Position numbers and translations under genes: made by a program. The notes under the pieces are model-generated. The model searched no databases. It worked only from the letters and a program-made list of their open reading frames with translations, and was not told where the DNA came from. Of a stretch of 11,760 nucleotides of DNA, positions 5,480 to 11,760 are shown in pieces (the stretch's first letter is position 1; each line of letters starts with the position of its first letter). The DNA comes from Baffinella frigidus. Lineage: Eukaryota > Cryptophyceae > Cryptomonadales > Baffinellaceae. The stretch is from contig MU646409.1 in NCBI GenBank assembly GCA_026770585.1, positions 202,830 to 214,589 of the forward strand. Direction: 5' to 3'.

Positions 5480-8237
5480 ATGCGCTGGGTGCGCGAAGCG
5501 GCGGGTGCTGCCGTGCTGCTGGCGGGAGCAGCTCTCCTCTGCACGGTCGCCCTGCGTTTCGACGAGGCTGAGAGGACTGCGCTGGAGCTGCCGGCCCAGG
5601 AGGGGGAGTTCGAGTTCCCGGACACTCGACGAAGCGAGGTTGCCTTGCTGAGACATTTTCCTGCGCGGATTACTGCTGCCTTTTTTTGATCAGCGTGCGT
5701 GCTCTTTGTGGGATGACGAACAATTTCAGTACCGCTTCTTAGCGCCGCCGTGATTAGAACACGAAAGCATTCTCTTCCGACCACTACAGCCGCACGCCAA
5801 CCACTATACTTTGCTTGTCCTGCCTTCCTTTTCCTGACGAGGAAGCATGCGTCTGCTGACTGCAGGTTCCGTGGAACGAGGATTGGGAACCCGAGAAGAA
5901 CGTCATTCCTCGTTCCATCGGGTAAGCGTCCCCACAATCCCTGCTCGACGACTCGCTGGTATCTTTGAAAAGTGGAGATGTCAGCTCGCGTTCCTGTGAG
6001 AAGCTGTCCGCACCAGATGAAGTGAGCTTGGCCGAGACCACGCACATTTTTCCCAACACGAGGAGCTGATCCCACATGGTCTTCCACGCGGTGTAGGTAC
6101 TACCACATCGAGGAGCCCGACCAAGCCGCAGACCAGTACGGCTATAACCACGCTCGGAGCGACGGGCGCACCTTCTGGGGCCAGACATATCCGACCCCCC
6201 CCTTCGTGGACCACCCGATTGAGGGGGTCGACGAGATCCCGGCAGGGATCGAGTACTATCATCCAAAGCCTCTGGGGAGTGAAGCGGACGATTACGGGTA
6301 CCTTCCGACCCCTCTCCGGATCTTGCATGCGCCCATGGTGCCTGCGCCGCGGAACGTGACGATCGACGTTTGTGGGATGATGAAGCATTTCAGTACCGCT
6401 TCTTAGCCGCTCGCGGCCGTGATTACAACACGAAAGCAGTCTCCTTACCACCCACGCTCTACAACCCCCGCCGCACCACTTACGCCATGTTGCGCTGCTT
6501 GCCCCGCACGGGATGATAGCTGATCTTCTTGCCCAGCGTGCGTGGTGTTCGAACGGATCGCTGTGGGGCTGAGGCGCGGTTATCCCCGTCGCTGCAAGAG
6601 AGGACAGCAGCAGGGTGTCCTCTCCTGTGACCATGGATACTCAGTGGATCACTCGCACTGCAGGTACAACCACGCGCGGAGCGACGCGCGCACCTCCTGG
6701 GGCCAGACATACCCGACAACCCCCTTCGCAACGGACAAGCGGGAGGACGACTCCATCCCTGAAGGCGTAGGGTGCTACTCCCTACACCCTACACCCTACA
6801 CCCTACACCCTACACCCTACACCCTACACCCTAAACCCTACACCCTAATGATGCGGAATTTGGGGTTTGAAAACAAGCATGCGCTCCCTGCGCCTCCCGG
6901 AAGGTTCTGCGGGTGAGCGAGCGAGCGAGCGCCCTCTGAGTGCCGCCCCGTGGGATGGCGAAGCATTTCAGTACCGCTTCTTACCCGCTCGCGGCCGTGA
7001 TTACAACACGAAAGCAGTCTCTTCTGACCACCAACGTACTACAGCCTCTTCCCCGGAAGGTCGTGATACGCCGGGGGGTTGAGCTCTGACGGCCTGTGGG
7101 TGGAGACAGGTACTATCACTACAAGGAACAGGAGAACGACGACGGGGAGGGGGGCACGTTGGCAGCTGCGGTTCCGCCCGAACCCCATCCCCCAAACCAT
7201 CACGCAGTTATCAGAGCGGCGGGACACGCTCTGCCCACTGTAACCCCCAAACCCTCACGCTGTGGTCATCGCCCCACCGCGTTTCCTTCTCTGGGCGTGC
7301 ACTGTGGAGTCTGTTGACGTGATTTCCTCAACCGCGTGTGAGCCTTTCGCGGCGCAGCGAGGCGGGGGAGGTTCGGGGTTAGACCCTTCACCCTAAACCT
7401 GAGGTTTAGACCCTACAACCTCAACCTACACCCCAAGGGTTTAGACCCTACAAGCTCAACCTACACACTTAACCGGGCTGGTGGGGAGCAGGTTGCGGCG
7501 TGGAACCCGATCAAGAGCCCAGAGTTGCCACTTGTGCGGGATCAGGCCGATACGATTCAGTCGGGCGTTAACTACTACTCCGGTGTCGGCACAAGCGAGT
7601 ACGCGCCCACTCACGCCCTCTGCCTTGCGAATCTTTACCCGAAAGGGCGAGGAGTTCACCTCTGGGAGAAATCGAAACCTTGAGGACCTAGAGGTACCTC
7701 GTTTTCAGTCAAACATGTTTTTCTAGGACGGTGCAGCAGGGCCCTGTGGTGGTCATAGGAGGGGGGGCGTTGCCGTGCGATCGAGGTACCCTGCATTATC
7801 CCTCCGTGTCTCGTGCGAGCGTGCACTGGACACACCACACCTCAGCCTACCCCCCTGTGGGTAGGAGCGTTTCCTAGTTGTATCTCCCCAGAAAAGATGA
7901 GCGTGTTGCGGACACCACATCTGAGCCGAATTCACCCAAACCTTGAACCCCAAACCCTAAACCTTGAACCCTAAACCCTAAACCCTAAACCCTAACCACT
8001 AAAACCCAACCCCCTTGGAGCAGCTACGACGAGCCATACATGCGGGACTCGGACTACTACGAATCGGCCTATCACACAGCCTACCCCAACATGCCGGACC
8101 TCGAGAATTGGCGGCGCGGCGGTAAGGCCCTCGACTGGAAAGATGAGACTGGCCGCCATCCCAAGCAGTCCCCACTCGACTTCAAAGCTCATTACCTCGC
8201 TGATGACTTCCTGGCCCACGAAACACCTCGCGCGTGA
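5480..8237 (+). CDS. Acidic Tyr/Asp-rich protein with N-terminal signal anchor, multi-exon, unknown family
   Basis: Proposed exons: 5480-5613 (or to 5638), 6097-6297, 6664-6771, 7110-7170, 7492-7598, 8024-8237; with the 5613 donor these sum to 825 bases, an exact 274 residues plus TGA. Exon 1 starts MRWVREAAGAAVLLAGAALL, a charged start plus hydrophobic stretch (about residues 7-26), typical of a signal peptide or type II anchor. The rest is hydrophilic, rich in Tyr, Asp, Pro and His. Exons 2 and 3 share YNHARSD-RT-WGQTYPT with synonymous differences, which supports coding. Exons 2 and 4 both open YYH(I/Y). Exon 5 encodes VAAWNPIKSPELPLVRDQ. Exon 6 encodes YDEPYMRDSDYYESAYHTAY and ends HETPRA. 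The donor of exon 4 and of exon 1 are the weakest calls. Inference: a secreted or surface protein; no enzyme motif seen. Confidence 0.6.
5614..6096 (+). other. First intron of Tyr-rich gene (donor uncertain)
   Basis: Runs from the donor at 5614 or 5639 to the TAG acceptor at 6094-6096. It contains the outer end of the right arm (to 5654) and cassette copy A1 (5708-5789). No other exon could be placed, although an extra exon inside A1 cannot be excluded because of the donor-phase ambiguity. Confidence 0.45.
5708..5789 (+). repeat. Cassette A, copy 1
   Basis: Begins GTGGGATGACGAA and contains TTTCAGTACCGCTTCTTA, as do copies at 6372-6464 and 6950-7044. It has a 5-base deletion (TTAGCGCCGCCGTG against TTAGCCGCTCGCGGCCGTG) that destroys the frame open in the other two copies. 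Confidence 0.85.
6298..6663 (+). other. Intron between exons 2 and 3 of Tyr-rich gene
   Basis: Donor GTACCT after TACGG (phase 2), acceptor CTGCAG at 6658-6663. The exon 2 frame stays open past this donor to 6406, but the phase and the resulting DDYG-YNHARSD junction favour splicing here. Contains cassette A copy 2. Confidence 0.6.
6372..6464 (+). repeat. Cassette A, copy 2
   Basis: Nearly identical to copy 3 over its first 70 bases. An open frame reads WDDEAFQYRFLAARGRDYNT and continues KAVS. The TTTCAG before TACCGC could be a 3' splice site. In the preferred gene model this is intron; it could instead be an alternative exon. Confidence 0.85.
6774..6846. repeat. CCCTACA tandem array in intron
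   Basis: About ten heptamers, mostly CCCTACA with single CCCTAAA units near the end. A homogenised telomere-repeat variant starting right after a 5' splice site. C-rich on the sense strand. Confidence 0.9.
6950..7044 (+). repeat. Cassette A, copy 3
   Basis: Differs from copy 2 by D-to-G and A-to-P codon changes in the shared frame (WDGEAFQYRFLPARGRDYNT) and no silent change in that stretch, so there is no sign of selection for protein. Lies 65 bases before the exon at 7110. Confidence 0.85.
7171..7491 (+). other. Intron between exons 4 and 5 of Tyr-rich gene
   Basis: 321 bases by the phase-0 donor GTTCCG; another donor (GTTGGC at 7158) would be phase 2 and shift the frame of the next exon. 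Ends GGGGAGCAG. Contains a mixed telomere-like tract close to the acceptor. Confidence 0.45.
7384..7473. repeat. Mixed telomere-like tract in intron
   Basis: CCCTAAAC, GTTTAGACCCTACAA and CTCAACCTACA units, including a roughly 50-bp unit repeated twice (GTTTAGACCCTACA at about 7403 and 7439). Ends 18 bases before the acceptor. Mostly C-rich on the sense strand but with some G-rich GGTTTAG patches. Confidence 0.75.
7693..7790. mobile_element. Palindromic element copy inside an intron
   Basis: GGTACCTCG at 7693-7701 and its reverse complement CGAGGTACC at 7782-7790 bound 98 bp with the shared core CTAGGACGGT and CCCTGTGGTGGTCATAGG. It sits in the last intron (7599-8023) of the Tyr-rich protein gene. 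Confidence 0.6.
7937..8012. repeat. CCCTAAA telomere-like tract next to a 3' splice site
   Basis: Alternating CCTTGAACCC and CCCTAAA units, then four perfect CCCTAAA copies and CCCTAACCACTAAAACCC. It ends about 11 bases before the CAG acceptor of the last exon. C-rich on the sense strand. Confidence 0.9.
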
Positions 8238-8321
8238 TTCGGATTCCGGTGAATTGGTTGATATGTACATTAAAAATGAGAGAGTAGACGAGTGTCGATG
8301 TGAGTGCCTGGATACATACAT

Positions 8322-8422
8322 GGGTACCGTGCTCATAAGGAAACGCCTCGTAGGATCCTACAGTAGGGCTATGCCTCTAGGGCTCTCAGGGGGGTGCGTT
8401 TTTTTCACGAGCGAGGTAACCC
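8322..8422. mobile_element. Palindromic element copy downstream of the + strand gene
   Basis: Left end GGGTACCGTGCTCATAAGGA, right end CACGAGCGAGGTAACCC (8406-8422), core CCTACAGTAGGGCTATGCCT shared with the 2985-3099 copy. About 101 bp. Lies 84 bases after the stop codon at 8237. Confidence 0.75.
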
Positions 8423-8470
8423 TGTACAGCATGCTGCAGCTGTTTTGGAGCAGCAGACGCTTCACGCAAA

Positions 8471-8572
8471 GGGTTACCTCGCCCATATGGAGGCGCGCCC
8501 CCCAAGGACTCTCATAGCCCTATCTATTAACTAGCCCTACGGTGGTCCTGGGGGGCTTTAGGCAGGAGCGTG
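8471..8572. mobile_element. Palindromic element copy, right end decayed
   Basis: Left end GGGTTACCTCGCCCATATGG, core CTAGCCCTACGGTGGTCCTG (8531-8550), then GGGGGGCT as in the 2985-3099 copy. Right terminal repeat no longer clear (GGAGCGTGG). Confidence 0.6.
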
Positions 8573-8618
8573 GTGCGGCCATGATTCGTAATTAATTGAA
8601 TACTTATGGTTCTCTCCT

Positions 8619-10942
8619 CTAGAGCTCTTGTTGCTGAGCGTCGGCGGCCTGGCGTGCCGCCGAAAGGCGTTTCTTGAAGCGCGCGAGGTTGAGCAACAGG
8701 ATGCGCTTCTCGTCCCTTCGCAGTGTGATTGCCTGCATCAGTCAGCAGCCGTCAGCAGAAGCCAGTAGCCGTCAGCAGCAGCTAGCAGCGAGATCGCAGC
8801 CCTGAAAGTGTGGGCGGACAGATTGCGGGCGGGTGACAAGAAAGCACGTGCACTCTCCGCGAAAAAGACGCGAGTGCTCTCTGCTAGACAGGGAGTGAGG
8901 TGCACGCGAGGGAGAGGTGCTTGGGTCTCATGAGAGGGTATCAGTTGTCCTCGCACACGCGCTGTTTCAACGCTACTCGACCCCTGCCTTGCGGTCCACG
9001 CTTCACAACCATGTTGCCAAGCCTCGTAACGCAACACCCACACGCCGGGTCGGGTTCAGGGTTCAGGGTTCAGGGTCCAGGGTTCAGAGTTGAGGGTTGA
9101 GGGTTGAGGGTTGAGGGGTTGAGGGGAAGAGGGGCTTGGGAAGCGACCGTGCGCGCGCGCGGCGAGAGCCCTTGTCGAGAGTGCTCCTCGCGTAGCAGCG
9201 CCTGTCCCCAGCTTTGCAAGTTAGGATTGAGGGTTTGGGAGTTGGGAGTTGGGGTTTGGGGTCTGGGGTTTGGGGTTTGGGGTCTGGGGTTTGGGGTTTG
9301 GGGTTTGGGGTCTGGGGTTTGGGGCGTGGGGTTTGGGGTTTAGGGTTTGGGGTTCAGGGTTTCGGGTTTCGGGTTTCGGGTTTCGGTTTTCGGTTTTCGG
9401 GTTCAGGGTTGAGGGTTCGAGGTTCAGGGTTCAGGGGTTGGGGTTCAGCGTTCAGCGTTCAGCGTTCAGCGTTTCGGGTCTAGGGACGTGTAAATGAGGG
9501 TTAGAGTGTCTCGGCGGGCAGCGCCCGACAGGGTGGGTTTCGGAGGACCTCGTCCTGGATGAGCGACTCGGGGTACTTATCGAGCATGGCCTGGATCGCG
9601 TGAGAGACTGTCTGCCACAGGCACACGTTGTTCGCCGCAGATATCTCCTTTCCTGCGCCACGCAGGGGAATGTTTTCGATCCCCATCAAATCGCGAAATC
9701 CAGGGTGTTACAAATCTCCTTTCCTGTGAAACAAAGCAGGGCCATCCCGCATAATATGTCCCAGCGTCCGCAACTGATGGAAATGCTCGAAACGTAAAGA
9801 AGCAAAGGTGCCATGCACGTGAGGCCGTGCGCCGCCGAGAGGACTCCGCAAGCCCCGGGAGCTCGACGTCTCTCCTACACTGATCCTAGACGCGCGATTG
9901 GACCAGGTGTGTGAAACAGAGATAGTTGCTTTACAGAGAGAGAGAGAGAGTCGCTTTACAGAGCGTACAAGGGCGATACCTCAACGTTATCGGAGGTCCG
10001 GGCGCGCACCTTGCAGCACGCGGCGCGCCCTCGGCATTTCCTCGGGCACGGCGCACAGGACGCGGATGGCGTTGAGCGAGGGGTGCGGCAGCCCTTCTCG
10101 CGCGAGCCGGTGCGCGCCGTCGCGACTCACGCCTAGTTCTGCTAGCACCGCCATCTTCTCCTGCGAGAGAGACGTTTGTTGGATACCCAGAAAGTGACAA
10201 CATCTTGATTGGCACAGAGCGGAATCAAGACGAGCGCCGTCGCGAGACGGTATGGAGGCTGTTGGATATGGTTATGAAAAGACGTGGCGGAGGTTACTGG
10301 ATGTCATCAGGGCTTGACATCAGGGTGGCACTTGTTGGACTATCGTGTGTCACCGCGCTCTTCTGCTCACCAACCACCAATCATTTTTTGGGATACCCAT
10401 GACATCGCGGAGTACAGGGTGTTACAGAGCGGAATGACGCCGAGAGTCGTGTGAGTTCACCGAGCGGATACAGCTGTGTCCGGGACTAGTTGAAAGGACG
10501 CACCGAGAAGCGAGAAGCGACACACTTGTTGCGTGTCGCCACGCTGCCCCGCGCCATGTCACGTGTGCGCATGTCACCTCTCACCGGCCTCGACCCAGCC
10601 CACACACCGGACTACGAAGCCATTTCGAGAATACCCCGCACGTGGATGAACCCCTCAGACACTACGGTAGGCCATCAGCAGGGACATAGGGGTTCCCCAC
10701 GGATATCCCAACCGATTCTTGGTGGCTGGACCACCAACAATCCTGTCTTAAACCCTTGAGTGGCCTGGGCGAGCGTTGGGTTGGGTAGCAACCTGGTACT
10801 GGGGCGCGTCCGATCCAATGCCAGCAACGAGGCCGATCTCGTCGGAAGGGTTGTCCGGGACCACGAAGCCGTACTGGAACAGGAAGTCAGCATTCGACTT
10901 GGAATCGTAGTTGAGCAGAACCTCCTCGCCTGTCCGCGCCAC
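8619..10942 (-). CDS. SET-domain protein N-methyltransferase, Rubisco-LSMT/SETD3-like, 3' part (four exons)
   Basis: Exons in sense order: 10793-10942, 10010-10160, 9549-9652, 8619-8732 (TAG at 8619-8621). Phases 0, 1, 0 agree at every junction; total 172 residues. The first exon has VARTGEEVLLNYDSKSNADF followed by LFQYGFVVPDNPSDEIGL: the end of the SET domain, with the GEEV-xxNY motif whose Tyr is in the active site and the N-A-xx-L-xx-YGF segment that follows. Exon 2 (KMAVLAELGVSRDGAHRLAR, GLPHPSLNAIRVLCAVPEEM) and exons 3-4 (AMLDKYPESLIQDE joined to AITLRRDEKRILLLNLARF) match the helical substrate-binding domain of Rubisco LSMT and SETD3 (YPT-x-EED...R-x-x-EKRIL). Known: this class methylates lysine or histidine, for instance on Rubisco or actin. 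The substrate here cannot be told. The first exon may reach about 10963 (in-frame MWLRMQ). The N-terminal SET half lies further right. Confidence 0.85.
8741..8791. repeat. Imperfect GTCAGCAGCC tandem at the SET acceptor
   Basis: On the + strand CAGTCAGCAGCCGTCAGCAG and further units of roughly 10-25 bp. On the sense strand this gives three CTGAC motifs plus CTGATG within about 50 bases of the CAG acceptor (8733-8735); CTGAC resembles a branch-point consensus. Confidence 0.7.
9047..9124. repeat. GTTCAGG / TTGAGGG telomere-like tract
   Basis: A GTTCAGG block followed by a TTGAGGG block. G-rich on the + strand, therefore C-rich on the sense (-) strand of the SET gene in whose intron it lies. 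Confidence 0.85.
9225..9480. repeat. Long TTTGGGG-type telomere-like array with variant blocks
   Basis: Heptamers change in blocks: TTTGGGG/TCTGGGG, then TTTCGGG (four to five), then TTCAGGG/TTGAGGG, then GTTCAGC (four) ending GTTTCGGGTC. G-rich on the + strand within the minus-strand intron. Open frames across it (GVWGLGFGVWG repeats) are translations of the array, not genes. Confidence 0.93.
9653..10009 (-). other. Intron of SET gene with duplicated acceptor
   Basis: 357 bases, phase 1. The 13-mer covering the true acceptor and exon start (+ strand ATCTCCTTTCCTG, 9643-9655) is repeated at 9714-9726. An AG microsatellite (about 9937-9950) is flanked by two GCTTTACAGAG copies. The stretch around 9677-9710 resembles one at 10389-10425 (shared CAGGGTGTTACA). 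Confidence 0.7.
10161..10792 (-). other. Intron of SET gene
   Basis: 632 bases, phase 0; donor GTTGCT, acceptor TCTCTCGCAG. Contains related stretches with GGATACCCA...CAGAGCGGAAT at about 10180-10225 and 10389-10430, and a short stem GCGACAC/GTGTCGC near 10516-10538. No exon recognised. Confidence 0.7.
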
Positions 10943-11154
10943 CTGCATCCGCAACCACATGATTTCTCATCACACGGTGCTTTCCCCACCAGCTATGTCA
11001 TGAAAACCCAAATCGCGGAGGCGGTCCAAATAACGAAAAACCGCTCCAACGCTCTTGTTAGAGCGGGTTTTGAATCGGTTGGCCAACAATGAAACAATGT
11101 CCAAAGTAGACGATTTACTACCAGCATCGTTCTCCGCGACAGCAGGCCCGCGTC
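10943..11154. other. Upstream flank of the SET exon, no gene seen
   Basis: Probably intron of the SET gene. A hairpin at 11034-11071 pairs AAAAACCGCTC with GAGCGGGTTTT (one bulge). A short minus-strand open frame exists but shows no SET-like residues, so the preceding SET exon must lie further right. Confidence 0.5.
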
Positions 11155-11484
11155 CAGGGTTTGGGGCGTAGGGTCTTGGGTTCAGGGTTCAGGGTTTGGG
11201 GTTGAAGGGTTAGGGTTGAGGGTTTGGGGATTGGGGTTTAGGGTTTAGGGTTGAGGGTTGAGGGTTTAGGGTTCAGGGTTTAGGGTTTAGGGTTTAGGGT
11301 TTAGGGTTTAGGGTTTAGGGTTTAGGGTTTAGGGTCTAGGGTTTGGGGTTTAGGGTTTAGGGGTTAGGATTCAGGGTTCGGGTTTAGGGTTTAGGGTTTA
11401 GGGTTTGGAGTTTAGGGTTGAGGATTTAGGGTTTAGGGTTTAGGGTTGAGGATTTAGGGTTTAGGGTTTAGAGTTTAGGGTTTA
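11155..11484. repeat. TTTAGGG telomere-like array, about 330 bp
   Basis: At 11278-11334 there are about eight perfect GTTTAGG heptamers; elsewhere TTGAGGG, TTCAGGG and TTTGGGG variants interrupt. G-rich on the + strand, so C-rich on the SET gene's sense strand. Flanked by unique DNA on both sides, hence interstitial rather than a chromosome end. Confidence 0.93.
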
Positions 11485-11609
11485 CCAACGTCTCTGCGCG
11501 GCGGTTGGGTTAGGGCTGAGGCGTGCCGTCCTCTGGACCAATGGCGCAGGTCTAGGGTAACCTGGGCGTTGCCCACCCCTCCGCGCCCGCAGGCAACGAG
11601 CGCCCCCAC
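11485..11609. other. Unique segment between opposed telomere-like arrays
   Basis: About 125 bases of ordinary GC-rich sequence. On the - strand an open stretch GNAQVTLDLRHWSRGRH follows a GGGCAACGCCCAG palindrome-like motif; it could be exon, but no SET-domain match was convincing. Confidence 0.4.

Positions 11610-11760
<151 letters not shown>

Larger units (their letters stand above)
5066..5654 (+). repeat. Right arm of large inverted duplication
   Basis: 589 bp, the inverted partner of 3449-4057, separated from it by a 1008-bp spacer (4058-5065). It contains the apparent promoter region and intact first exon of the gene that continues to 8237. Its outer end (5654) is 16 bases beyond that exon's possible donor at 5639. 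Confidence 0.93.
6772..7109 (+). other. Intron between exons 3 and 4 of Tyr-rich gene
   Basis: Donor GTGCTA (phase 2; an alternative GTAGGG donor five bases upstream is phase 0), acceptor GACAG at 7105-7109. Begins directly with a CCCTACA array, then contains GCGA repeats (about 6913-6930) and cassette A copy 3. Confidence 0.55.
7599..8023 (+). other. Last intron of Tyr-rich gene
   Basis: Donor GTACGC after GA (phase 2), acceptor GAGCAG. The exon 5 frame is open past the donor to a TGA at 7679-7681, so a retained intron would give an alternative C-terminus ending HLWEKSKP. Contains the palindromic element (7693-7790) and a CCCTAAA tract next to the acceptor. Confidence 0.6.
8238..8618. other. 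Convergent intergenic region
   Basis: Lies between the stop of the + strand gene (8237) and the stop of the - strand SET gene (8619), so both 3' ends face it. It contains two palindromic element copies (8322-8422, 8471-8572). An AT-rich patch, GATTCGTAATTAATTGAATA (8583-8602), could serve 3'-end formation of the SET gene. No gene seen. Confidence 0.6.
8733..9548 (-). other. Last intron of SET gene
   Basis: 816 bases, phase 0; donor GTCCTC, the same as the transporter's first visible donor, acceptor GATGCAG. It contains two telomere-like arrays and, beside the acceptor, a tandem of CTGAC-containing units. A 101-residue open frame (8738-9043) has no family features and is taken as a shadow. 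Confidence 0.75.

Noticed and set aside
5401-6087. 228-residue open frame on the - strand
   Set aside because: It is antisense to the signal-anchor exon and cassette A, with no recognisable domain; the + strand exons there have better splice and codon support.
6356-6371. Alternative donor for the second exon of the Tyr-rich gene (GTGACG or GTTTGT)
   Set aside because: Both give phase 0, which does not fit the phase-2 acceptor at 6664, whereas 6298 fits and restores the paralogous YG-YNHARSD junction. Kept only as a less likely option.
6542-6916. 124-residue open frame on the + strand
   Set aside because: It only joins intron sequence to the exon at 6664 and then translates the CCCTACA array (LHPTPYT repeats).
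8740-8791. CRISPR-like array from GTCAGCAGCC repeats
   Set aside because: Units are about 10 bp, imperfect and without spacers; the context is a eukaryotic intron.
9104-9497. Long open frames translating to GVWGLGFGVWG-type repeats
   Set aside because: They are three frames of a 7-base tandem array (21-base protein period) lying in an intron of the opposite-strand SET gene; not a glycine-rich protein.
9937-9950. AG microsatellite as a regulatory site or repeat array of note
   Set aside because: Short simple repeat inside an intron with no further structure.

Overview
The window is nuclear DNA of a GC-rich eukaryote, most likely a unicellular alga or other protist. Short GT-AG exons of about 50-210 bases are separated by introns of 200-800 bases. 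Many introns hold degenerate heptamer arrays of the CCCTAAA/TTTAGGG type, the telomere repeat of plants and many algae and protists. There are no bacterial operons, tRNAs or rRNAs. I rebuilt the exons by hand from open frames, splice sites and phase agreement; no alignment program was run.

Layout. (1) 1-2122, + strand: the last five exons of a major facilitator (SLC22/organic-cation-transporter-like) membrane transporter, with all phases matching and a TGA stop at 2120-2122. (2) 2123-3448: no gene seen, but small inverted-repeat elements, including a palindromic family of about 100-115 bp and a 199-bp element with 16-bp terminal inverted repeats. (3) 3449-5654: a large, nearly identical inverted duplication, arms of about 609 and 589 bp around a 1-kb spacer. 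The spacer holds a small minus-strand gene. Each arm holds a possible terminal exon and a signal-anchor first exon; the left copy of the first exon is frameshifted. (4) 5480-8237, + strand: a multi-exon gene for an acidic, Tyr/Asp-rich, probably secreted or membrane-anchored protein of about 274 residues that I do not recognise. It was built partly by tandem duplication of exon and intron cassettes. (5) 8238-8618: intergenic, more copies of the palindromic element. (6) 8619-10942, - strand: four 3' exons of a SET-domain protein methyltransferase with a Rubisco-LSMT/SETD3-type C-terminal substrate-binding domain. (7) 10943-11760: two long telomere-like tracts of opposite orientation around a unique segment of about 125 bp.

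The genes show no common pathway. The most interesting signals are genome-structural. Telomere-like arrays inside introns always carry the C-rich strand as the sense strand, whichever way the gene points. Duplicated exons differ by presence or absence of an intron. A palindromic mobile element has seeded introns and intergenic DNA.
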